A stretch of DNA of 5,639 bases from an uncultured Klebsiella sp. (GTDB lineage: Bacteria > Pseudomonadota > Gammaproteobacteria > Enterobacterales > Enterobacteriaceae): contig CABUCP010000240.1 in the NCBI GenBank assembly GCA_902490055.1, positions 1 to 5,639 of the forward strand, in the 5' to 3' direction. A program made the translations under genes and the position numbers. Below are positions 1 to 5,639 of this stretch, piece after piece. The number at the start of each line of letters is the position of its first letter. Positions within the stretch are counted from its first letter, which is position 1. The notes beneath the pieces were generated by a model. It searched no databases and had not been told where the DNA came from. It was given only the letters and a program-made list of their open reading frames with translations.

Positions 1-754
<754 letters not shown>

Positions 755-759
755 TTAAC

Positions 760-769
760 TTCACGTGAA
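760..769. promoter_or_regulatory. perfect palindrome TTCACGTGAA in dapB leader
   Basis: A perfectly self-complementary 10-bp sequence with a CACGTG core lies 21 bp upstream of the dapB start codon. Such a site could bind a dimeric regulator or form a small hairpin in the dapB leader. I do not recognise it as a named operator, and a 10-bp palindrome can arise by chance, so the regulatory call is tentative. Confidence 0.2.
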
Positions 770-814
770 TTGTTTTCAGAGTAACCAGCCCATTGCATAG
801 CCGCTACTCAAAAA

Positions 815-890
815 CGCCGATAATTAGAAATTTATGACAAACGGCGGTCGATATCAGTAAAAACTATATGTTTCTACCGTAAATCAGCGC
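815..890 (-). promoter_or_regulatory. probable dapB promoter region
   Basis: dapB needs expression independent of citrate, and this AT-rich stretch is the only promoter-like sequence between it and citG. Read on the minus strand, one candidate pairs TTTACT (856-861) as a -35 box with CATAAA (831-836) as a -10 box, at a slightly long 19-nt spacing. A second possible -10 box, TATAGT (863-868), matches the consensus at five of six positions but has no good -35 partner. The exact transcription start cannot be fixed by eye. The region is a reasonable inference; the individual boxes are weak. Confidence 0.35.
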
Positions 891-925
891 ATAAGTAGTG
901 AATAGCGGGAAGGATAGCATTAGCG

Positions 926-950
926 CCCCGCCCGCGTGGCGCGGGCGGGG
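926..950 (-). terminator. GC-rich hairpin after citG, possible terminator of citCDEFG
   Basis: A perfect 11-bp inverted repeat (926-936 with 940-950) separated by a 3-nt loop lies about 17 nt beyond the citG stop codon. Every stem pair is G-C, so it would be very stable in the citG transcript. Its position just after the last cit gene suits a terminator or an mRNA 3'-end stabiliser. The sequence following the stem on the minus strand (CGCTAATGCTATCC) has no run of T, so it is not a canonical intrinsic terminator. It might work with Rho, attenuate only partly, or simply protect the message from 3' exonucleases. Confidence 0.5.
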
Positions 951-966
951 GCATCATTGCAATAAG

Positions 967-1875
967 TTAGAGGGGAAAAAGCGCGCCGGCGGGAAAAGCG
1001 GATAAAAACCAGGTAACCGCCAGCAGGTCGGCGCTGCCGCCGGGGCTGAGGTGGCGAGCAATCAGCTCATCATCAAACTGACGCAGCGCCTCCAGCCCGC
1101 CATCGGCCAGCACTCCGCCCTGCCACAGGAGGCGCTGCGCCTCCTGCTGCACGAAGTTTAGCCCGCCGAGGCCGCCGCGTGAGACCAGATTGGTATCATC
1201 GTTCCACGCCATCAGATGCAGCAAGGTTTGCAGCAGCGCCAGATTGCTATCGCCGGTCTCCTCCATCATGCGGTTGAAAACCGGCAGCGCTTGGGTGCGC
1301 ACGGTGCGAAAGCCGCTCTCGGCCTCCCCGCGCGCGCCGCCGAGGCCATAGCGTAGAAAATGTTCCTCTCCTTTACTCAACGGTTCGCCGCTGCTGGCGG
1401 ATAATTCCTGCATAACCATGCCGCGGCAAAAGCGTGCGACCTGATCGCACAGGCGGTGCTGTTCGATCGGCTCGCCTTTCGATACCAGCCTTCCCGCCGC
1501 CGCGCTCAGCAAGCCGAAAGCGAAAATCGCCCCACGATGGGTATTCACTCCGCCGGTGGCCTCCAGCATATCGTTTTCGCAGGCCATTCCTACCGGGCGC
1601 AGCATCACCAATACCTGTTCCGGTACTATCGCCGCGGTATCGTGGCCCATGATGAAAAACTTCTCCATCCACGGCGCCACCACCGCGGTGCTGGCCTCAA
1701 ACGAAGCCAGATCCATATCGTGGTGCGCGCCAGCGTTACGAATATCCACCAGCCCGGGCTTCGGCGTCAGGCGGACTTCGGTTAACAGCGCGCGCTCTAC
1801 CGCGCTGACCACCTCTTCCGCCGTCAGCGACTTCACGCGCAGCAAACGCGACGGGTTGATTAACACTTCGCTCAT
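967..1875 (-). CDS. citG: triphosphoribosyl-dephospho-CoA synthase CitG
   Basis: CitG joins ATP and 3'-dephospho-CoA, releasing adenine, to give 2'-(5''-triphosphoribosyl)-3'-dephospho-CoA, the precursor of the citrate lyase prosthetic group. The 302-aa protein shows the conserved blocks of the CitG/MdcB family: TPKPGLVD at 37-44, GAHHDMD at 49-55, GGVNTHRGAIFAFG at 108-121, GARGEAESGF at 180-189, DDTNLVSRGG at 226-235 and SPGGSADLLA at 277-286. The length fits the Klebsiella protein and no disruption is seen. The ATG at 1875-1873 has a good ribosome binding site, GAGGGG (1883-1888), 7 nt upstream, and lies 18 nt after the citF stop. MdcB of malonate decarboxylase is the closest alternative, but the citF/E/D neighbours settle the call. 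It is the last gene of the operon. The CitX partner that transfers the group to CitD is not encoded in this window. Confidence 0.96.
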   Translation of the reverse strand: MSEVLINPSRLLRVKSLTAEEVVSAVERALLTEVRLTPKPGLVDIRNAGAHHDMDLASFEASTAVVAPWMEKFFIMGHDTAAIVPEQVLVMLRPVGMACENDMLEATGGVNTHRGAIFAFGLLSAAAGRLVSKGEPIEQHRLCDQVARFCRGMVMQELSASSGEPLSKGEEHFLRYGLGGARGEAESGFRTVRTQALPVFNRMMEETGDSNLALLQTLLHLMAWNDDTNLVSRGGLGGLNFVQQEAQRLLWQGGVLADGGLEALRQFDDELIARHLSPGGSADLLAVTWFLSAFPAGALFPL

Positions 1876-1893
1876 GGCCTTTCCCCTCTACGC

Positions 1894-3420
1894 TTAATCG
1901 CTATTCTTTACCTGACGAATCACATCGAGCACCGAACCATCACGGTAGCGCACCACCGCCACCACGCGATCGGTGAACGCGATCGCCTGCGGCTTGCCGG
2001 TTAACAACTCCGCGCGCTGTTGCAGCTCTTCGATGGTCATCAGCGCGATACCAGCGCCGCGCAAATTGTCGATCAGATCCTGGCGTGCCGGGTTAACCGC
2101 AATGCCGTGGTCGGTAACCAAAACATCGACGCTGGCGCCCGGCGTCACGCGGGTCAGGACTTTTTCAACCACACAGGGAATACGGCCGCGAACGAGCGGC
2201 GCGGTGATAATAGTTAAATCTGCGCCGGCGGCGGTATCGCTATGGCCGCCGGACGCCCCGCGTAGAACGCCGTTGGAGCCGGTCATCACGTTGACGTTAA
2301 AGTCGGTATCGATTTCCAACGCGCTAAGCATCACCACGTTCAACCGCTCGCAGGAGGCGCCTTTCGAACCCGGGCTAGCGTACTGGTTGGTCGAAATCTC
2401 AACGTGGTTCGGGTTCTGCGCCAGCGAACGCGCCGCATCGCCATCGAACGACTGGGTATCAAGCAGCGTTTTGATCAGCCCCTTTTCGTGCAGATCGACC
2501 ATCGTCCCGGTGATCCCGCCAAGGCCGAAGCTGGCGGTAATATTGTTACGCCGCATTTTATCTTCAAGGAAGCGCGTGACCGCCAGCGACGCGCCGCCGG
2601 TACCGGTCTGTAACGAGAAGCCGTCTTTGAAGTAGCCGGAATGCTCGATCACTTTCGCCGCCTGACGGGCAATCAGCAGCTCGCGCGGATTGCTGGTCAG
2701 ACGGATCGCGCCGGCGGTAATTTTCTCCGGATCGCCGACCTCTTCGACTTGCACGATCAGATCGACCTGATCCTGATCGATGCTGGCCGGATAGTTCGGG
2801 TAGTCCACCCACTCTTCGGTCAGCAGCACCACGCATTTGGCATGCTCCGCGTCCACGCGCGCATAGCCCAAAGAGCCACAGCGCGATTTGCCGCTAAATC
2901 CGTTGGCATTGCCAAACTCATCGCAGCAGGGCACGCCGAGAAACGCCACATCGATCGACAGCTCGCCGTTTTGGATCAGCTGGACGCGACCGCCGTGAGA
3001 GTGGATCTGTACCGGGTTTTCCATTAACCCCGCGGAGATCTCTTCGCCGAGCTTGCCGCGCAGGCCGGAGGTGTAGATCTGGCGGATCACGCCGTTTTTA
3101 ATATGTTCAATCAGCGGCCAGTGGGCGTCGATCAGCGAACTGGACGCCAGGGTCAGATCGCGAAAGCCCATTTCCGCCAGCTTCGCCATCACCATATTGA
3201 CCACTTTGTCGCCGCCGCGAAACGCGTGGTGGAACGAGATGGTCATCCCGTTTTGCAGGCCGGAGCGACGAATCGCCGCTTCCAGCGAATCACAGATTTT
3301 ACGCTGGCGTTTTTCGCTCTCGCTGGCCAGCCACGGGCTTTTTGCCGTCACGCCCTCATAAGGCGCCAGCCCTTCCGGCATCACGTACTGCTGATTAAGC
3401 ATTGCTACTGTCTCTTTCAT
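1894..3420 (-). CDS. citF: citrate lyase alpha subunit (citrate:acetyl-ACP transferase) CitF
   Basis: CitF swaps the acetyl group on the holo-acyl carrier protein CitD for citrate, giving citryl-CitD and acetate, the first half of the cytoplasmic citrate lyase reaction. With the start at 3420 the protein is 508 aa, the length I recall for Klebsiella CitF. Conserved blocks include SFHHAFRGGDKVVN at 62-75, GGRVQLIQNGELSIDVAFLG near 143-162, CDEFGNANG near 166-174, GTGGAS at 273-278, and GASGGHSDTAAGADL at 388-402, in keeping with a CoA-transferase fold. The frame extends upstream to a GTG at 3438. That start would add MIKGNK, overlap the end of citE and lie upstream of the strong ribosome binding site at 3425-3432, so the ATG at 3420 is preferred. 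citE ends 10 nt upstream and citG starts 18 nt downstream, so expression is expected from the shared operon. No odd features are seen and identification is very secure. Confidence 0.97.
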   Translation of the reverse strand: MKETVAMLNQQYVMPEGLAPYEGVTAKSPWLASESEKRQRKICDSLEAAIRRSGLQNGMTISFHHAFRGGDKVVNMVMAKLAEMGFRDLTLASSSLIDAHWPLIEHIKNGVIRQIYTSGLRGKLGEEISAGLMENPVQIHSHGGRVQLIQNGELSIDVAFLGVPCCDEFGNANGFSGKSRCGSLGYARVDAEHAKCVVLLTEEWVDYPNYPASIDQDQVDLIVQVEEVGDPEKITAGAIRLTSNPRELLIARQAAKVIEHSGYFKDGFSLQTGTGGASLAVTRFLEDKMRRNNITASFGLGGITGTMVDLHEKGLIKTLLDTQSFDGDAARSLAQNPNHVEISTNQYASPGSKGASCERLNVVMLSALEIDTDFNVNVMTGSNGVLRGASGGHSDTAAGADLTIITAPLVRGRIPCVVEKVLTRVTPGASVDVLVTDHGIAVNPARQDLIDNLRGAGIALMTIEELQQRAELLTGKPQAIAFTDRVVAVVRYRDGSVLDVIRQVKNSD

Positions 3421-3424
3421 CTTG

Positions 3425-3432
3425 TTCCCCTT
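3425..3432 (-). promoter_or_regulatory. citF ribosome binding site
   Basis: AAGGGGAA on the minus strand has its AAGGGG core (3427-3432) 6 nt before the ATG at 3420. Its first bases overlap the citE stop codon (3431-3433). This strong site decides for the 508-aa start over the in-frame GTG at 3438, and places initiation where ribosomes finish citE, favouring coupled translation. Confidence 0.7.
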
Positions 3433-4300
3433 AATCACGAATACCGGAAGCCGATAGCGCCACCACCTTGCGAGCGTGGTCGATAATCGGTCCGTCGATC
3501 ATCTTGCCGTTCAGTGATACCACGCCAAGACCGCGCGTTTCTGCTTCTTCCGCCGCGGTAATCACTTCCAGCGCGTGATCGACCTCTTTTTGCGTCGGGG
3601 CATACACCTGGTGCAGGAGCTCAATTTGTCGCGGGTTAACCAACGATTTGCCGTTAAAGCCGAGGTTCTTCGCCAGATTCGCTTCCGCGAGGAATCCTTC
3701 TTCGTTGTTGATATCCGACCACACCACATCGTAGGCGGCGATGCCGGCGACGCGCGCGGCGTGCAGGACGGCGCAGCGGGCATAAAACAGCTCGGTACCG
3801 TCGCCGCGGCAGGTGCCCATATCCATGACGTAGTCGAATGCCGCCAGCGCGATAGCCGACAAGCGCGGGCTGGCGCGGGCGATCTCGACCGCATTCACGA
3901 CCCCCAGCGCCGACTCGATGGCAGCCATTAATTTAGTGCTACCCACTTCGCGGCCGCACTCGCGCTCAATACGCTCGACGTGGGCCTCCAGCTCATGAAT
4001 ATCTTCTTTGCTATCGGTTTTCGGCAGACGCACCATATCCACGCCGGCACGCACCACTGCTTCGAGGTCAGCGAGACCAAACGGCGTGTTCAGCGGGTTA
4101 ATACGCACCACGGTTTCCACATCCTGATACAGCGGGTGCTGGAGCGCGTGATGTACCAGCAAGCGGGCGGTATCTTTCTCGCGCAGCGAAACGGCATCTT
4201 CGAGGTCAAACATCACCGCATCGGCGCCGTAGACGAATGACGTGCTTAACATGGCGGCATTAGCGCCGGGGATGAACAGCATACTGCGACGTGGTTTCAT
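3431..4300 (-). CDS. citE: citrate lyase beta subunit (citryl-ACP lyase) CitE
   Basis: CitE cleaves citryl-CitD to oxaloacetate and acetyl-CitD, the Mg2+-dependent aldol-type second half of citrate lyase. Starting at the ATG at 4300 the protein is 289 aa and begins [18 protein letters not shown], the N-terminus I recall for Klebsiella CitE. It has the HpcH/HpaI-type TIM-barrel signature: FDLEDAV at 31-37, [11 protein letters not shown] at 65-75 with Arg66, VRLPKTDS at 90-97, AAIESALG at 126-133 with Glu129, and [10 protein letters not shown] at 153-162 with Asp156. Arg66 is the expected substrate ligand, and Glu129 and Asp156 the expected metal ligands. The frame is open upstream to 4375, but those extra codons lie inside citD in another frame. 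The citD stop overlaps this ATG as ATGA, so translation of the two is probably coupled. All active-site residues expected of the family are present. Confidence 0.97.
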   Translation of the reverse strand: MKPRRSMLFIPGANAAMLSTSFVYGADAVMFDLEDAVSLREKDTARLLVHHALQHPLYQDVETVVRINPLNTPFGLADLEAVVRAGVDMVRLPKTDSKEDIHELEAHVERIERECGREVGSTKLMAAIESALGVVNAVEIARASPRLSAIALAAFDYVMDMGTCRGDGTELFYARCAVLHAARVAGIAAYDVVWSDINNEEGFLAEANLAKNLGFNGKSLVNPRQIELLHQVYAPTQKEVDHALEVITAAEEAETRGLGVVSLNGKMIDGPIIDHARKVVALSASGIRD

Positions 4301-4590
4301 AACTGGCTCCATTGCAATTGCGACTGTTGCGCCGCGCGCAGCGCCGCGGCCTGTACACGAGCTCGCAGCACGCATTCCAGCGCGCCTTTATCATCCACCA
4401 CCACGTTGGCCTGGCTGACGCCAAGCTGCGCCAGCGTTTCTCTGACGACCTGTTCAATCGCGGCGCCAAACTGCTGCTTCACAATGCTGTCGATTTCCAG
4501 CTGAATGCCCGGCTGCGCCGCCGGTCCAATCCTGACCATCACATCGCTGGACTCCAGCGTGCCGGCCAGGGCGTCAATCTTCATTTCCAT
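4297..4590 (-). CDS. citD: citrate lyase gamma subunit (acyl carrier protein) CitD
   Basis: CitD is the small acyl carrier protein of citrate lyase. It bears a phosphoribosyl-dephospho-CoA group whose thiol carries the acetyl and citryl intermediates between CitF and CitE. The 97-aa protein begins [19 protein letters not shown] and is the expected length. The prosthetic-group serine of the Klebsiella protein is Ser14, which falls in the LESSD stretch here and is intact. The preferred start is the ATG at 4590, with AAGGA (4600-4604) 9 nt upstream. The in-frame ATG two codons later is less well spaced. citC ends 30 nt upstream and the stop codon overlaps the citE start by ATGA. CitG (this window) and CitX (not here) build and attach the prosthetic group, and CitC acetylates it. 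Confidence 0.96.
   Translation of the reverse strand: MEMKIDALAGTLESSDVMVRIGPAAQPGIQLEIDSIVKQQFGAAIEQVVRETLAQLGVSQANVVVDDKGALECVLRARVQAAALRAAQQSQLQWSQL
4307..4310 (-). promoter_or_regulatory. citE ribosome binding site inside citD
   Basis: GGAG on the minus strand lies 6 nt before the citE ATG at 4300, within the last codons of citD. An upstream in-frame ATG at 4312 overlaps the site itself and would add MEPV. The spacing therefore favours 4300 as the start. Confidence 0.6.
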
Positions 4591-4599
4591 AGAGGCAAA

Positions 4600-4604
4600 T
4601 CCTT
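4600..4604 (-). promoter_or_regulatory. citD ribosome binding site
   Basis: AAGGA on the minus strand lies in the 30-nt citC-citD gap, 9 nt before the ATG at 4590. It would be 15 nt from the alternative ATG at 4584, so it supports the longer 97-aa form. Confidence 0.55.
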
Positions 4605-4620
4605 AGTTAGGGCATAAAAA

Positions 4621-5639
4621 TCAGGCGGTTTGCTGTTCGCTTTCCGCCAGTTGCATCAGAAAAGAGAGGGTTCCCGGCGGCACCAGCGCCGCCACGGCTT
4701 GCCAGTTGCGCTGTCGGTAGAGTTCGCGCACTCGGGAGGCCGACACCGGCCCGCCGTTTTTTTCGATTCGAGTCAGCTCAACCACTTCAATGGCCGGCGC
4801 CTCGCCTGGCGCTTCCAGCAGCGACTTCATGCGCTGGTTGTAGTTGCGGGTCAGCGGGCACAGCGGCTCGCTACCGACGAAGCGATGGGTTATCTGCAGC
4901 GCCGGGGCCAGGCGCTCACGAAAGAGCTGAAGGTCGATCTGACTGTGGCAGTCATCGACCACGCCCTGTTCCTTGAGGAAGTAGCCGGGGAATGTCGCCC
5001 GCGAGATCAGATACGCCGAGCCGGGGTGCAGCGTCACTTTATCGATACCGGCAATCCCCTGTTCGATCAGCTTGAAACGATCGTGATAGGAAAAGCAGGA
5101 GGCATCTTCTTTGACCACAAACAGATGCAGCCAGTCACACTGACGGGCCGCCTGCTCCACCAGCCAGCGGTGGCCGAGAGTGAAGGGATTGGCATTCATC
5201 ACGATCGCGCCGATTTTGCGCCCCGGCTGGCGATATAGCGCCAGCTGGCGGCAGTAGCGAGTCAGACGTTCGCGGCTATTTTCCATTAGCACAGCGCGAT
5301 CGCCGGCCTGAGCTATCGGCCAGAATCCGGCGCCGGAGAACAGCGCGGCATTGCACGGTTTAGTGAATAAAAACAGTTCACTGCGTCCTAGCTCATAGGC
5401 CAACGTGAGCAATTCGGTCAGTAGCTTCAGGCTCAGCCCTTCTCCCTGTAGAGCGGGATCGATGGCAATACATTTCAGTACATTGCCGGCAATGGCGCCG
5501 CAGCCGACCAGCCGCTGCTGATACTCGGCAACAATCGCCATTTCGCAGTCGGCCTCCAGCGACAGCTGATGCTGACGGAGAAACCGATCGATGGCCTCAC
5601 GCCGTGGTTGATCTTTGCGTAGCTGAATGCGTTTTAATA
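4621..5639 (-). CDS. citC: [citrate (pro-3S)-lyase] ligase CitC (5' end outside window)
   Basis: CitC uses ATP and acetate to acetylate the prosthetic-group thiol of CitD, releasing AMP and pyrophosphate, and so activates citrate lyase. The frame is open from the TGA at 4621 to the right edge, giving 338 visible codons. No start codon lies upstream of the Met at 5541, and that Met falls inside the conserved N-terminal domain. Comparison with E. coli CitC suggests roughly 10-20 residues are missing, with the true start beyond 5639. Numbering from the first visible codon, residues 1 to about 120 are the GNAT-like domain, with GCGAIAGNVLKCIAI at 45-59 and QGEGL at 64-68. The rest is the nucleotidyltransferase (citrate lyase ligase C-terminal) domain, with NPFTLGH at 150-156 as the nucleotide-binding T/HxGH motif and VSASRVREL near 298-306. 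It is the first gene of the operon, and its promoter is not in the window. Confidence 0.95.
   Translation of the reverse strand, partial: LKRIQLRKDQPRREAIDRFLRQHQLSLEADCEMAIVAEYQQRLVGCGAIAGNVLKCIAIDPALQGEGLSLKLLTELLTLAYELGRSELFLFTKPCNAALFSGAGFWPIAQAGDRAVLMENSRERLTRYCRQLALYRQPGRKIGAIVMNANPFTLGHRWLVEQAARQCDWLHLFVVKEDASCFSYHDRFKLIEQGIAGIDKVTLHPGSAYLISRATFPGYFLKEQGVVDDCHSQIDLQLFRERLAPALQITHRFVGSEPLCPLTRNYNQRMKSLLEAPGEAPAIEVVELTRIEKNGGPVSASRVRELYRQRNWQAVAALVPPGTLSFLMQLAESEQQTA

Noticed and set aside
1456..1897. Overlapping plus-strand open frames of about 110 codons opposite the 5' half of citG
   Set aside because: Several frames are open at once over the same GC-rich stretch, and none resembles a known protein. 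The strong CitG family motifs are on the other strand.
1973..2635. 220-codon open frame on the plus strand inside citF
   Set aside because: It is antisense to well-conserved CitF sequence, has no recognisable domain and no convincing ribosome binding site. Long antisense frames are expected in GC-rich genes.
3421..3438. GTG at 3438 as the citF start
   Set aside because: It lies upstream of the strong AAGGGG site, which is correctly spaced for the ATG at 3420, and the resulting protein would be six residues longer than the known Klebsiella form.
3103..3486. 127-codon plus-strand open frame spanning the citF-citE junction
   Set aside because: It is antisense to conserved coding sequence on both sides and crosses the citF ribosome binding site. 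It has no independent support.
4630..5238. 202-codon open frame on the plus strand opposite citC
   Set aside because: It lies wholly antisense to the conserved CitC nucleotidyltransferase domain, and its Arg/His/Gln-rich translation is typical of a shadow frame.
5539..5541. ATG at 5541 as the true citC start
   Set aside because: The same frame stays open to the window edge and encodes sequence alignable with the E. coli CitC N-terminus. Starting here would cut off the beginning of the GNAT-like domain.

Overview
The window is a stretch of an enterobacterial chromosome, most likely from Klebsiella or a close relative such as Raoultella. All recognisable genes lie on the minus strand. Reading in the direction of transcription (high to low coordinates) they are citC (cut off at its 5' end by the window edge), citD, citE, citF, citG and then dapB (cut off at its 3' end). 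The gene order, the protein lengths (CitD 97 aa, CitE 289 aa, CitF 508 aa, CitG 302 aa) and the protein sequences as I recall them match the Klebsiella pneumoniae citrate fermentation operon citCDEFG. DapB aligns without gaps to the E. coli enzyme over all 246 visible residues. The taxonomic call is by recognition; species was not determined.

Region 967-5639 encodes anaerobic citrate lyase and two of its maturation enzymes. CitF (alpha, citrate:acetyl-ACP transferase), CitE (beta, citryl-ACP lyase) and CitD (gamma, acyl carrier protein) form the complex that cleaves citrate to acetate and oxaloacetate. CitG makes the prosthetic-group precursor 2'-(5''-triphosphoribosyl)-3'-dephospho-CoA. CitC acetylates the thiol of the mature carrier protein, which switches the complex on. 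The genes are packed tightly: 30 nt between citC and citD, an ATGA stop/start overlap between citD and citE, 10 nt between citE and citF, and 18 nt between citF and citG. A single polycistronic message is therefore expected. Its promoter must lie beyond the right edge. In K. pneumoniae that is the citS/citC divergent region controlled by CitA/CitB and CRP. No citX (the enzyme that attaches the prosthetic group) is present here.

Region 740-966 is a 227-nt spacer between citG and dapB. Next to citG it holds a GC-rich perfect hairpin without a U-tract. The rest is an AT-rich leader that probably carries the dapB promoter, plus a perfect 10-bp palindrome shortly before the dapB ribosome binding site. 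Region 1-739 is dapB, a housekeeping lysine/diaminopimelate gene, so this spacer is where citrate-specific accessory genes meet conserved core chromosome.

I found no mobile element, CRISPR array, RNA gene or undescribed system. The window looks like an ordinary, intact metabolic locus. The long open frames on the plus strand are antisense shadows of the cit genes.
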